Shown in pieces: positions 1 through 8,615 of a DNA stretch of 64,000 nucleotides. A program made the position numbers and the translations under genes. The notes under the pieces are model-generated. The model saw only the letters and a program-made list of their open reading frames with translations, had not been told where the DNA came from and ran no database searches. The stretch's first letter is position 1; every line of letters begins with the position of its first letter. Origin of the DNA: Amphibacillus marinus (GTDB lineage Bacteria > Bacillota > Bacilli > Bacillales > Amphibacillaceae); NCBI RefSeq assembly GCF_900110345.1, contig NZ_FODJ01000014.1:1-64000 (forward strand). Reading direction: 5' to 3'.

Positions 1-29
1 AATACTAATCGATCGAGGACTTAACTAAA
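1..29 (+). rRNA. 23S rRNA, 3' end only
   Basis: The first bases (ACTAATCGATCGAGGACTTA) match the conserved 3' terminus of Bacillus 23S rRNA, so the window opens at the end of an rRNA operon. The exact mature end is approximate. It is followed by a spacer of about 240 nt and then 5S rRNA. Confidence 0.85.
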
Positions 30-270
30 AACAAAAAGTGAAAGCGACTGTTCAATAGCGTACAGCTAGATCAGCCAGACTGTCGCACAGGGTTTTTCTG
101 TGCAAAAGGAAGGATGAACGAGATGCTAGCTATTAGGAGCTTGAGCTAGATCTAAAAATTAACCGTTTGTATGACACTTGTCACGTCTTATCTAGTTTTG
201 AGGGTACATGACTTCAAGTAGTACGTTCAGAATCCTGAACTGACCCACAGCCTGTGGGCCTCAATAATGG
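30..270 (+). other. 23S-5S internal transcribed spacer
   Basis: This spacer has no tRNA gene that I can see. It contains short complementary segments, such as CCCACAG facing CTGTGGG just before 5S. These are of the kind that form processing stems for rRNA maturation. No ORF is supported. Confidence 0.6.
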
Positions 271-385
271 TTTAGTGACGATAGCGAAGAGGTCACACCT
301 GTTCCCATGCCGAACACAGTAGTTAAGCTCTTCAGCACCGATGGTAGTTGGGTCTAAGCCCCGCGAGAGTAGGACGTCGCTAAGC
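271..385 (+). rRNA. rrf: 5S ribosomal RNA
   Basis: About 115 nt closely matching Bacillus 5S rRNA, including the near-invariant block GATAGCGAAGAGGTCACACC, then CCCATGCCGAACAC, then GAGAGTAGGACG near the 3' end. It is the last gene of the rRNA operon and is followed at once by an intrinsic terminator. The ends are approximate to a base or two. Confidence 0.96.
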
Positions 386-392
386 AACTTGT

Positions 393-424
393 AAAGCTTC
401 TAGATTTATCTAGAAGCTTTTTTA
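393..424 (+). terminator. rRNA operon terminator
   Basis: A perfect 12-bp stem (AAAGCTTCTAGA, loop TTTA, TCTAGAAGCTTT) is followed by a T run, directly after 5S rRNA. Confidence 0.9.
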
Positions 425-486
425 AGTACAGCAATAAAATTTACTATATAAAGGAAAGATTATTTACCTTGTATACTAAAAGTAAT

Positions 487-528
487 GAAAAATGATTTAT
501 TCAAATTTTATTGAATAAATCATTTTTC
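487..528 (-). terminator. terminator of the VOC gene
   Basis: Perfect 18-bp A/T-rich inverted repeat (487-504 with 511-528) with a 6-nt loop, lying just past the stop codon of the minus-strand VOC gene. Its symmetry could also let it stop transcripts arriving from the rRNA side. Confidence 0.7.
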
Positions 529-551
529 AAAATTGGTAACTAAACAGACAG

Positions 552-947
552 TTAGGGTGCAACTATTTCAACTTTAATTCGATCTGGATCCTCAAAATAT
601 AAAGCATAGTGCTGTTGTCCGCCGGCAAATGGATGCTTGTCTGGATAAAGAATTTCAATATTCTTTTGTCGAAGTTTTTTGGTTAATTGATCAACATGCT
701 GGCGTGAGTGAGCATGAAATGCTATGTGGTTAAGACCAACACCACAACGATGATAAAGCAAGTCATTATATTTTTCTTGTATTTGAACAAAAACTAGATA
801 AGTTTCACCAAGCTTAAAGCTAAAGCCCTTATCCCAAGATTGATAAGCAGTGTAATTTAATTCTGTTAGCAGCCATTCCCAAAATTGCTTTGAAGCTTGT
901 AAGTTTGATACATACACTTCTAGATGATGAATAGATCCATAAGCCAT
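552..947 (-). CDS. VOC-family (glyoxalase-like) protein
   Basis: A 131-residue protein of the vicinal oxygen chelate fold. The N-terminus carries the first metal-ligand strand (GSIHHLEVYVSNL) and the middle has GLNHIAFHAHS, a second typical ligand strand. The C-terminal half ends HYALYFEDPDRIKVEIV, the classic FxDPxG/RxxxE strand with a metal-ligand Glu. Length and layout fit a single-domain glyoxalase/dioxygenase-like family member. The substrate cannot be told from sequence. The start has a good AAAGGAG site. It lies downstream of ytfP on the same strand with a 26-nt gap, so the two may be co-transcribed. Confidence 0.85.
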   Translation of the reverse strand: MAYGSIHHLEVYVSNLQASKQFWEWLLTELNYTAYQSWDKGFSFKLGETYLVFVQIQEKYNDLLYHRCGVGLNHIAFHAHSRQHVDQLTKKLRQKNIEILYPDKHPFAGGQQHYALYFEDPDRIKVEIVAP

Positions 948-973
948 TCTTTATCTCCTTTTCATATCAGGTA

Positions 974-2230
974 TTATAGACTTTGCCAGGCAGCATTTTG
1001 GCCAGCTAGTCTACCAGTAACTAATGCGGCTGTAATGTTATAGCCACCGGTGTAGCCGTGAATATCAAGAATTTCACCACAGAAGAATAGCCCAGACATT
1101 AATTTTGAAGCCATTGAAGTGGGTTCAATTTCTTTAATTGAAACACCGCCTCCTGTAACGAATGCTTTTTCAATGGGAAGACTATCATAAATAATGATTT
1201 CAAACTGTTTAAAGCTAGTGATTAACATGCGTAACTTTTCCCGGGAAATATTTGCTGGCTTTGCTTCTGGATTTATCTTTTCTTGATTAAGCAAAAAGAG
1301 TAAATAACGTTCTGGAACAAGTCCTTTTAAATGGTTTTTAATCGATTTTTTAGGCGCATGGTTAAATGTGCTTAGAATCGTTTGCAGAATTTGTTCTTCA
1401 TGCTGATCAGGCAATGCATCAATATGAAGTTGGACATTTTTTTGTCCGTTTTTGAGCAGTTTAACGACATACTGTGAGCAGCGTAATGTAGCAGGACCAG
1501 AAATACCAAAATGGGTAAATAACATATCCATACGATGACTGACGATCTGCTTTTGCTTATCATCTATAACAGATAATTTAATATCCCTTAAGGCTAACCC
1601 TTGTAAACTTTTATCTTGAATAAAGCGTTGGTTGGAAAGTAGGGGAACTTCAGTAGGGTACAAATCAGTTATAGAATGCCCCGCCTTCTTAGCCCAAGGA
1701 TACCCTTCACCATTTGAGCCAGTGTGTGGTACCGCTTTTCCCCCTACGGCTACGACAATACTTGTGGCTGCGATTTTCCCTTTGTTTCCTAATATAATAG
1801 TATGTTTTTCTGTACTGTAGTTTATAGCAGCAACGGGGCTGTTTAGTAATAGTTTAACATCTAAATCTTGCAGCCTAGTAATCAAGGCGTTAACGACATC
1901 TTTTGCAGAATTACTAACTGGAAACATTCGCCCATGATCTTCTTCTTTAAGCTTAACCCCTAAGTTTTCAAAAAAAGCAATAATATCCTCATTATCAAAA
2001 ACAGAAAAGGCACTATATAGAAAACGTCCATTTCCAGGTATGTGTTTGATTATTTCGTCTTTAGGAAGTCGACTGGTGACATTGCACCGTCCCCCGCCGG
2101 AAATCTCTAGTTTTTTTCCAAGTTTATTACCTTTTTCGATTAAAATTGTCTTTGCTCCATGCTCTGCAGCTGCAATAGCAGCCATAAGGCCAGAAGGTCC
2201 GCCACCAATTATTGCGACATCATAAATCAC
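974..2230 (-). CDS. ytfP: YtfP/HI0933-family flavoprotein (NAD(P)/FAD-dependent oxidoreductase)
   Basis: A BaiN/HI0933-like flavoprotein. An N-terminal dinucleotide-binding motif ([12 protein letters not shown]) is followed by a glutamate-tipped strand (LIEKG), then the family hallmark [11 protein letters not shown]-terminal FAD motif ([11 protein letters not shown] ... [10 protein letters not shown]) closes the fold. The reaction in Bacillus is not established; relatives reduce double bonds or use NAD(P)H. I place the start at GTG 2230 because GAGAGG sits 9 nt upstream and the resulting N-terminus matches the short one of B. subtilis YtfP. ATG 2239 and TTG 2254 are alternatives with worse ribosome-site spacing. 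It is divergent from murJ. Confidence 0.9.
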   Translation of the reverse strand: MIYDVAIIGGGPSGLMAAIAAAEHGAKTILIEKGNKLGKKLEISGGGRCNVTSRLPKDEIIKHIPGNGRFLYSAFSVFDNEDIIAFFENLGVKLKEEDHGRMFPVSNSAKDVVNALITRLQDLDVKLLLNSPVAAINYSTEKHTIILGNKGKIAATSIVVAVGGKAVPHTGSNGEGYPWAKKAGHSITDLYPTEVPLLSNQRFIQDKSLQGLALRDIKLSVIDDKQKQIVSHRMDMLFTHFGISGPATLRCSQYVVKLLKNGQKNVQLHIDALPDQHEEQILQTILSTFNHAPKKSIKNHLKGLVPERYLLFLLNQEKINPEAKPANISREKLRMLITSFKQFEIIIYDSLPIEKAFVTGGGVSIKEIEPTSMASKLMSGLFFCGEILDIHGYTGGYNITAALVTGRLAGQNAAWQSL

Positions 2231-2383
2231 AGGTTTCATCCTCTCGCTTGTCAAGTACTCGGTTAAGTATACTATATTTAAGTGAATTTTGTATAATTAT
2301 CGTTTTTCACTTAGAATTTTAAAAAGATGTGTTAAAATGGTGAGTAGTGAATTTGTAATAATAGAAAGAATTAAGGTGAATAT

Positions 2384-4015
2384 ATGTCAAAAAATACGAT
2401 TGTTCGTGGCACAGTTTTATTAACAAGTGCGACATTTATATCCAGATTTATTGGAATGATCTATACGATGCCGTTTGAAAGCTTAGTCGGCGCATCAGGT
2501 GGGATGTTGTATGGACTTGCTTATGGACCCTATACCATTTTTATTAGTTTATCAACCGTTGGTATACCACTAGCCGTTTCCAAATTTGTGGCTAAGTACA
2601 ATTCTTTGGGAGATTACCGTACCAGCTATCGCATGTATAAACTTGCGCTTAAATTGATGATTGTGACTGGGATAGTCACCTTTTTTATATTATTTGCGGG
2701 GGCTAATGTTATTGCCCGGATCTACATACCAGCTAATTCTCAAGGTATTACCATTGAGGATGTCGCGATGGTCATTAGAATGGTTAGTTTTGCGCTAATT
2801 ATTATTCCGCCAATGAGTATTACAAGAGGTTTCTTTCAAGGCTATCAATCAATGGGGCCAACGGCTATTTCGCAGGTAGTCGAACAAATTGCTAGAATTG
2901 GTTTTCTTTTGGTATCAGTTTTTGTCATTATTCACTTATTTAGTGGATCAATTACAACAGCAGTTGGGTTTGCCACCTTTTCAGCTTTTATCGGCGCCAT
3001 TGCTTCTGCATTAATATTATTATGGTACTGGAAAAAACGTAAGAGCTATATTGAAGGATATATGTCTCAGCAAAAAACAAGACAATCCACAATGTCAAAA
3101 AAGGCATTATTTAGTGAGCTATTTAGTTATGCTGGCCCGTTTGTATTTGTTGGTCTCGCAATTCCATTGTATCAGCAGATTGATGCGATTACGTTTGCTC
3201 GCACGCTAACTGATTTAGGTTACCAACAAATTATTATTGATCATACCTTCTCCAATATTAATTTATACGGGCATAAGCTCATTATGATCCCTATCACGCT
3301 AGCAACAGGTATGTCACTTGCTACTTTGCCGACCTTAACAAAGTCATTTATTGATCGGAACAAACCGCTATTATTTCAACAAATTAATCAATCGTTACAA
3401 ATTGTCATGTTGCTTGTTTTACCAGCCGTAATTGGCATGTCGTTATTATCTAGAGAAATCTGGGGGTTTTTCTATGGTGTGAATGATTATATCCAGTTAA
3501 ATGGTGATCTCTTGGGTTGGTATGCTCCTGTTGCTTTGTTCTTTGCTTTGTTTACAGTGACATCATCAATCCTACAAGGGATCAACCAACAGCGATTTGC
3601 AATTTATAGCCTGTTTATTGGTCTCGTTCTAAAGAGTGTGCTTAACGTTCCTTTACTGCGCTTATTAGGACCAGAGGGTGCGGTAATGGCAACTTGGATT
3701 GCATCACTGGCGACAGTCTTAAGTAATCTATGGCGAGTAAAAACAGCAATTGGTTTTTCATTAAAGCCACTAATTAAACGAAGCTTGCTCATGCTCATTT
3801 TTAGTTTATTTATGAGCTTTGCCGTGTTATTAACAAATTATCTTGTTCAATTCGTGTTAGATTATACAGATGGTCGCTGGGTAAGTGCGCTCATATTGGC
3901 AATAACGGTATCAGTCGGAGCATTCGTCTATTTATGGTTTTGTTACCACTCAACATTACTAGAACGGGTATTAGGCTCTAGAATTCGTGTGTTAGATCGT
4001 TTGTTTAGAAGGTAG
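2384..4015 (+). CDS. murJ: Lipid II flippase MurJ (YtgP), MOP/MATE-like membrane protein
   Basis: A 543-residue polytopic membrane protein with about 14 predicted helices and the polysaccharide-export/SpoVB-like fold. The N-terminus is SKNTIVRGTVLLTSATFISRFIG, where the RFIGM turn and following helix are typical of the family. B. subtilis YtgP is MurJ, which flips lipid-linked peptidoglycan precursor across the membrane. The ytfP neighbour, divergent here, and the downstream rsuA-like gene match the B. subtilis locus. The start has an AAGGTG site 7 nt upstream. SpoVB-type paralogues have the same fold, so the MurJ label rests on synteny as well as sequence. Confidence 0.92.
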   Translation: MSKNTIVRGTVLLTSATFISRFIGMIYTMPFESLVGASGGMLYGLAYGPYTIFISLSTVGIPLAVSKFVAKYNSLGDYRTSYRMYKLALKLMIVTGIVTFFILFAGANVIARIYIPANSQGITIEDVAMVIRMVSFALIIIPPMSITRGFFQGYQSMGPTAISQVVEQIARIGFLLVSVFVIIHLFSGSITTAVGFATFSAFIGAIASALILLWYWKKRKSYIEGYMSQQKTRQSTMSKKALFSELFSYAGPFVFVGLAIPLYQQIDAITFARTLTDLGYQQIIIDHTFSNINLYGHKLIMIPITLATGMSLATLPTLTKSFIDRNKPLLFQQINQSLQIVMLLVLPAVIGMSLLSREIWGFFYGVNDYIQLNGDLLGWYAPVALFFALFTVTSSILQGINQQRFAIYSLFIGLVLKSVLNVPLLRLLGPEGAVMATWIASLATVLSNLWRVKTAIGFSLKPLIKRSLLMLIFSLFMSFAVLLTNYLVQFVLDYTDGRWVSALILAITVSVGAFVYLWFCYHSTLLERVLGSRIRVLDRLFRR

Positions 4016-4028
4016 GGAGGCAGGTTAT

Positions 4029-4742
4029 ATGCGCTTAGATAAGCTTATTTCAAACTCAGGCTTTGGCAGCCGTAAAGAAGTTAAGCAGTTGCTAAAGTCC
4101 GGTGCGGTAGCAGTGAATAATGAAATAATTAAAGATGGGAAATATCAAGTCTCTATAACAACTGACCAAGTTTATATTGGTCAGACGGCTGTCGAATATG
4201 AGGAATTTGTTTATTTTGTCCTTAATAAGCCTGCGGGTGTTATTAGTGCTACAGAAGATAATCGTGATCGTACTGTACTTGATTTACTTGCCGCAAGCGA
4301 TCGCATTAAGCAACCTTTTCCGGTTGGGCGACTTGATAAGGATACTGAAGGTTTGCTCTTAATTACAAACGATGGGAAACTAGCGCACCAACTTCTTTCG
4401 CCAAACAAAAATGTAGGAAAAACCTATTATGCTGATATTGAAGGAGTTGTGACCATGGCTGATGTCAAGCAATTTAATGTAGGCGTTTATTTAGATGATG
4501 ACTACCTAACAAAGCCAGCGTTGCTAGAAATTCTACAGAGTGATCAGATTTCTCAAGTTAACTTAACAATTACAGAAGGAAAATATCATCAAGTTAAAAG
4601 AATGTTTGAAGCAGTTGGAAAGAGAGTCGTTTATTTAAAAAGGGTCGCTATCGGTGAATGGTTGTTAGATGAACAGCTTGAAACAGGAGCTTATCGTCGC
4701 TTAACGATAGAAGAAATTAACTATTTAAAGGGGTTATCTTAA
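4029..4742 (+). CDS. rsuA: 16S rRNA pseudouridine synthase, RsuA family
   Basis: A 237-residue RsuA/RluE-type enzyme that isomerises a uridine in small-subunit rRNA (U516 in E. coli). An N-terminal S4 RNA-binding domain (MRLDKLISNSGFGSRKEV) leads into the catalytic domain with the signature GRLDKDTEGLLLIT at about residues 100-113; the catalytic Asp is D103. It also has the KPAGVISA block and a late EGKYHQVKRMF motif. It starts 13 nt after murJ with a GGGAGG site, so it is probably co-transcribed. The target uridine is inferred from the family. Confidence 0.93.
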   Translation: MRLDKLISNSGFGSRKEVKQLLKSGAVAVNNEIIKDGKYQVSITTDQVYIGQTAVEYEEFVYFVLNKPAGVISATEDNRDRTVLDLLAASDRIKQPFPVGRLDKDTEGLLLITNDGKLAHQLLSPNKNVGKTYYADIEGVVTMADVKQFNVGVYLDDDYLTKPALLEILQSDQISQVNLTITEGKYHQVKRMFEAVGKRVVYLKRVAIGEWLLDEQLETGAYRRLTIEEINYLKGLS

Positions 4743-4749
4743 AATTGGA

Positions 4750-4781
4750 CAAAAAAATAAGCTGACCATAAAACTGTCAGC
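4750..4781 (-). terminator. terminator of ytzE
   Basis: On the minus strand GCTGAC pairs with GTCAGC across a 9-nt loop and is followed by TTATTTTTTT. On the plus strand the stem has no T run, so it mainly serves the minus-strand gene; rsuA may still use it weakly. Confidence 0.7.
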
Positions 4782-4802
4782 ATGGTAATAATCTATGCGA
4801 CA

Positions 4803-5021
4803 TTATAAAATTTTTACTTTCTTTTTTGTAATGTCCCAAGTACCTTTACTTAGGCTTCTCACCAGGCCGTTATAAGCTAGAACATTTAAATCGCGTTGTA
4901 CGGTGCGTTCGGTAATTTCAAATTCGTTAGCAATGTCAGTCGTTGTAACTGGACCGTTTTCTCTTATAAACATATAGACAGCCTTTACGCGAGTTAGCAT
5001 CCTTGTTGTAGATTGACTCAA
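4803..5021 (-). CDS. ytzE: DeoR-type HTH protein YtzE
   Basis: A 72-residue protein that is only a DeoR/HTH_11-type winged helix: MLTRVKAVYMFIRENGPVTT, then DIANEFEITERTVQRDLNVL, with the recognition helix at RTVQRDLN. It lacks the sugar-binding effector domain of full DeoR regulators. B. subtilis YtzE has the same size and place beside rsuA. I choose TTG 5021 as start: AAGGAG lies 8 nt upstream, whereas GTG 5030 would have no spacing. Targets are unknown. Confidence 0.88.
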   Translation of the reverse strand: MSQSTTRMLTRVKAVYMFIRENGPVTTTDIANEFEITERTVQRDLNVLAYNGLVRSLSKGTWDITKKKVKIL

Positions 5022-5170
5022 AAAAACCACTCCTTAATGAATTGCATTAGACTTGTGGTGTTGCTGAATCTCTTTTACCGTTATTCTACACCTTTTTTAT
5101 TGAAAAGGCTAGTTTTTTTACACTTTCTTAACGAAAAACCGATATATAAAGTGCATAAGGAGTGGAATGT

Positions 5171-5746
5171 ATGGAAAATGGTCATTTACCTCACTATTTC
5201 ATTGCAGTTGAATTAAGTGAAGGATTAAAAAAATGGCTAGCTCTGCAACAAAGTAAATTGCAACTAACCATTGGCCATAACACCTATAAAAGCTGGACAG
5301 CCGAAGCTGATTTTCATATTACTTTAGCTTTTTTGGGGGCGCTACCTGCACAGCAAATAGAGCAATTAATGACTTGTATGAGAAAGCAAGAAAGTCTACT
5401 AAGTGACACAGTTTGCATAGCAGACCTTCATTTTTTTGGTAACGCCACAGGTCCCCGGGTTGTTTGGTTTGGTATAGCTGAAGAACAGAAAATAATGACT
5501 TTTTATTCTATTGTTCAAAAATGGTTGTCTAACCTTAAATCTCCTCCTATTAATCAATCTTTTCAACCACATATTACGATCGCTAAGAAATGCCAGAAGA
5601 AGTGGCTTACACCGCTCGTTTTAAGAAAGTTAGATGATCATTTTTCAGATTGCTATTCTGAGCATCTAAAGGCCATTTGTCTATACAGCATTGATATGAT
5701 GAGCGTACCGAAATATAAGTGCGTTTATCGACTACCATTAAAGTGA
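5171..5746 (+). CDS. thpR: RNA 2',3'-cyclic phosphodiesterase ThpR (LigT/YtlP)
   Basis: A 191-residue 2H phosphoesterase that hydrolyses 2',3'-cyclic phosphate RNA ends. The two HxT catalytic motifs are visible: HIT at residues 49-51 (DFHITLAFLG) and HIT at 134-136 (QPHITIAK). The start at ATG 5171 is set by AAGGAG 8 nt upstream; the in-frame GTG 5162 overlaps that site. It is followed 9 nt later by the YtlQ-like gene, the same pair as ytlP-ytlQ in B. subtilis. Confidence 0.92.
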   Translation: MENGHLPHYFIAVELSEGLKKWLALQQSKLQLTIGHNTYKSWTAEADFHITLAFLGALPAQQIEQLMTCMRKQESLLSDTVCIADLHFFGNATGPRVVWFGIAEEQKIMTFYSIVQKWLSNLKSPPINQSFQPHITIAKKCQKKWLTPLVLRKLDDHFSDCYSEHLKAICLYSIDMMSVPKYKCVYRLPLK

Positions 5747-5755
5747 GGTGAGTTT

Positions 5756-6679
5756 ATGGGTCAATTAATTAAATTAGAGAATTATGTGTCTAGATATGAG
5801 CAAGATATGTTCCATTACCCCGCACAGTATGTTCGACTTAAAAGAACAAACTGGGATAAGCTTAAGTATGATTGGGAAAATAAGCAGGCTCCCATTATGA
5901 TTGAAACAGAAGAAAGTCTAGCAGCTAATGAGGTGAAGGCAAAACGGTGGACCCGTTTTTTCAATAGATCCAGCACTGAAGAAGAAGATGGAACTGTCGA
6001 CATTAATAATCACAATCTCCCTCAGACTGAAGTACAATTGAAGCAATTCTTTCTTGATTCTTTACTGCAATTTCAGTTAAAATGGGCTTCAACAACCATG
6101 CGGGAAATGTCATTTATTGATCAGCAGTACCAACATAATTTAGTTTTAAAGTACTTTTTACAAAGGTTTCCTGATACTTATTTATTTATGTATAATCCAG
6201 TTTTTAAATTGAAGAAAGCAAGTATTGATACGGATATCATTATGATTACACCAGTAGAAATATATGTGATAAAGCTCTTAGAATTACCTTCTTCACAGGT
6301 GATCATTGCAGGTGATGAGCGGACTTGGTTCACCGAAGATCAGAACGTCCGTTCTAAACTGTTAAGTCCATTACTTTCACTAAAACGCACTTATAAAGTT
6401 ATTCAAAGTGTCCTAAATCATGCAGAGCTTGATATACCAGTTCATAGAGTGGTGCTTTCAAGAACCAATCAAATTGACTTTAATATTGAGCCTTATCAGA
6501 CTCAATTTATTGATCGTGATCGGCATGAAGCATGGCTAACTAAGCAGCGTCAGTTTATTTCGCCGTTAAAGCATAAGCAATTAAAGGTGGCTGAAGCTTT
6601 AGTTGCTTGTTCGGATACTTTGTCAGTCTCTCGTCCTGAATGGGAGCGTCAAGATAATGAAAATTTTAATTTTGAGTAA
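5756..6679 (+). CDS. ytlQ: YtlQ-like protein with a NERD/nuclease-like core
   Basis: A 307-residue soluble protein of unassigned function. The central part (about residues 130-190) reads PDTYLFMYNPVFKLKKASID, then TDIIMITPVEIYVIKLLE. This is the acidic-strand/lysine-strand pattern of NERD and related restriction-endonuclease-fold domains (D...D, then (I/V)xK), with E rather than a clean ExK. The N-terminal third is charged and probably helical. It sits directly behind thpR with a GAGGTG ribosome site, suggesting a shared RNA- or DNA-related role. The identification rests on synteny and a faint fold signal; nuclease activity is unproven. Confidence 0.7.
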   Translation: MGQLIKLENYVSRYEQDMFHYPAQYVRLKRTNWDKLKYDWENKQAPIMIETEESLAANEVKAKRWTRFFNRSSTEEEDGTVDINNHNLPQTEVQLKQFFLDSLLQFQLKWASTTMREMSFIDQQYQHNLVLKYFLQRFPDTYLFMYNPVFKLKKASIDTDIIMITPVEIYVIKLLELPSSQVIIAGDERTWFTEDQNVRSKLLSPLLSLKRTYKVIQSVLNHAELDIPVHRVVLSRTNQIDFNIEPYQTQFIDRDRHEAWLTKQRQFISPLKHKQLKVAEALVACSDTLSVSRPEWERQDNENFNFE

Positions 6680-6794
6680 ATTTTCTCTTGATCTTTTAGC
6701 CTATAATGCGGTAATCTTAAACTAGTTAATTTAAAATATAATGGTGAATTGTCACTATTTTTGTAAAAGTGTTGTTTGAAAGGGGGCAGGTCTT

Positions 6795-7583
6795 GTGTTA
6801 CATATGCTAGGTGACGAGTGGATAATTAAATCAGCTGGTGGTTCAACAGGGGAAGCCTATTTGGCGTATTCTGACGACAAACGTCTATTCTTAAAAAGAA
6901 ACTCTTCACCATTTCTTGCCGTTTTATCTGCACAAGGCATTGTCCCCAAGCTTGTTTGGACGAAAAGGCTTGAAAATGGTGATGTGATTACGGCGCAACA
7001 ATGGTTAGATGGGAAAGAATTAAAGCCTGAGGTTTTACAGCACCCAAAGGTTGCTGAATTATTAGGTAGAATCCATCACTCAACTGAACTATTGGATATG
7101 TTGACGCGAATGGGGAAAGAACCGTTAAATCCAGCTCAACAATTCGATAGGCTTTTGAATGATCTTAGAAGTGAACACACCGTCCTTCCTCTAGTTGGTA
7201 AGCGTGCGTTGAATTTTATGCAAGCATCGCTTCATGAGGTTACTAACTTTAAGCCTGCTGTCTGTCATGGTGATTTAAATCATAATAATTGGTTATTTAC
7301 TAATGATGGTCAGTTATATTTAATTGATTGGGACAATGCTGAAATTGGGGATCCGGCGATTGATTTAGCTATGATGTTTAATCATTATATTCCTAACGAT
7401 GAGTGGACTAATTGGTTAGCTTATTACGGGATTGAAAGCAGCCAATCATTGTATTTAAGAATGTATTGGTATATTATTTATGAAGCTTTAATTAAGATTA
7501 ATCGAATTCAGTCAGCCGCTGCATTAGCTGATAAAATAGAAGCCTTACAAATGATTGTCCGACAAGCAGAGCGGTATTTATAA
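6795..7583 (+). CDS. ytmP: YtmP, choline/aminoglycoside phosphotransferase-like kinase
   Basis: A 262-residue APH/choline-kinase fold protein. The catalytic loop is VCHGDLNHNNWL, followed by the metal-binding LYLIDWDNAEIGDPAIDLA (DxD-type). An N-terminal nucleotide lobe reads GGSTGEAYLA. The substrate is unknown; resistance is not implied, because the gene is a conserved neighbour of trmB in Bacillus. The GTG start at 6795 has AGGGGG 8 nt upstream. Confidence 0.88.
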   Translation: MLHMLGDEWIIKSAGGSTGEAYLAYSDDKRLFLKRNSSPFLAVLSAQGIVPKLVWTKRLENGDVITAQQWLDGKELKPEVLQHPKVAELLGRIHHSTELLDMLTRMGKEPLNPAQQFDRLLNDLRSEHTVLPLVGKRALNFMQASLHEVTNFKPAVCHGDLNHNNWLFTNDGQLYLIDWDNAEIGDPAIDLAMMFNHYIPNDEWTNWLAYYGIESSQSLYLRMYWYIIYEALIKINRIQSAAALADKIEALQMIVRQAERYL

Positions 7584-7614
7584 AGGTAACTAAGCAGATT
7601 AAGGGGTAGTGAAT

Positions 7615-8265
7615 GTGCGAGCAAGACATAAGCCATGGGCTGATGATTTTTTACAAGAACACAAGCAATATGTAGAATTAAATCCAGAATTAAATAAAGA
7701 AGAATGGTCAACAGTTTTTCAGTCTCCACAGCCTATTCAATTAGAAATTGGGGCTGGAAAGGGTCAGTTTATTACTGGAATGGCTAAACAGAATCAGCGT
7801 ATTAACTTTATTGCCATTGAATTAGTAAAAAGTATCATTGTCAGTGCTGTCCAAAAAGTAGCAGATGAACAGCTTGATAATGTAAAACTAATTAATTACG
7901 ATGCGAATGATTTACGGGAGATTTTTGCCACTAACGAGATTGATTGTATTTATTTAAATTTTTCTGATCCGTGGCCCAAAGCAAGACATGCTAAAAGACG
8001 GTTAACTTACCGTACTTTTTTACAGCAATATCAAGATATTTTAAAACCAGGTGGAGAAATAATTTTTAAAACGGATAATAGGGGCCTGTTTGAATATAGT
8101 TTAACGAGCTTCTCACAATATGGCATGATCATAGAAGAGGTTACCCTTGATTTACATGAATTAAATGATCCGACAAACGTGATGACCGAATATGAAGAGA
8201 AATTCTCTGCCAAAGGTCAACCTATCTACCGCTGTCGTGCGCGTTTTAATGGTTGTATATCATAA
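7615..8265 (+). CDS. trmB: tRNA (guanine-N7)-methyltransferase TrmB
   Basis: A 216-residue SAM-dependent enzyme making m7G46 in tRNA. The N-terminus MRARHKPWADDF matches TrmB. The SAM-binding motif is EIGAGKGQFI and the family signature is NFSDPWPKARHAKRRLT. I start at GTG 7615 rather than GTG 7609 because AAGGGG is then 8 nt upstream and the N-terminus fits the B. subtilis protein. It follows ytmP at a 31-nt gap on the same strand. Confidence 0.95.
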   Translation: MRARHKPWADDFLQEHKQYVELNPELNKEEWSTVFQSPQPIQLEIGAGKGQFITGMAKQNQRINFIAIELVKSIIVSAVQKVADEQLDNVKLINYDANDLREIFATNEIDCIYLNFSDPWPKARHAKRRLTYRTFLQQYQDILKPGGEIIFKTDNRGLFEYSLTSFSQYGMIIEEVTLDLHELNDPTNVMTEYEEKFSAKGQPIYRCRARFNGCIS

Positions 8266-8289
8266 AGCGTTGGTAAAATGACTTCCTAA

Positions 8290-8473
8290 GGTTAGGCAGA
8301 AGAAAAAAAGAGCCGACTCGTGCAGGAATAGCACGTGTCCGAGGAAGAGGATTTTGTATTGCTGAAGTAATACAAAAATTTGCTTAACCAGCGCTCTTGA
8401 TGAAGAACTGCTTTAACTAAAACAATATGGTTTGCAAAGAAGGAACGCCTAATTGTTAGGCGTTCCTTCTTTG
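8290..8473 (+). ncRNA. Candidate structured RNA between trmB and ytzB
   Basis: This stretch has no convincing ORF but is packed with complementary arms. 8290-8298 pairs with 8381-8389 (one G-T pair). A hairpin at 8315-8339 has 9 bp with a T-T mismatch and a 7-nt loop. A 9-bp hairpin spans 8352-8377. AAGAGC at 8308-8313 matches GCTCTT at 8393-8398 across the first long stem, which would make a pseudoknot. It ends in an 18-bp terminator hairpin. I do not recognise it as 6S, SRP, RNase P, tmRNA or a common riboswitch. It could be a free RNA or a trmB 3' end. The strand is taken from the terminator and trmB. Confidence 0.55.
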
Positions 8474-8478
8474 TTATT
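8435..8478 (+). terminator. terminator after the structured RNA
   Basis: Perfect 18-bp stem (8435-8452 with 8456-8473) around a 3-nt loop. The distal strand is T-rich and followed by TTATT. TTAGGC at 8292-8297 could instead pair with its GCCTAA arm at 8446-8451. Confidence 0.75.
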
Positions 8479-8615
8479 CGATAGTGGCTTGTTAGAACGA
8501 CGGTTGTATAGTCATGATGCGTTGGCGAGCTACTTTCGCAAGATTAAGCGACTCCTGCTACTTTGTATATCCAATTATTCACTTAACCATTATAATTTAC
8601 TTAATCACTGGAAAA

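Noticed and set aside
421-551. Possible tRNA genes after the rRNA operon
   Set aside because: No cloverleaf or GGTTCGAATCC-type T arm; the stretch holds only two terminator hairpins.
2040-2225. Plus-strand ORFs opposite ytfP
   Set aside because: Frame shadows on the strand opposite a clear flavoprotein, with no ribosome sites.
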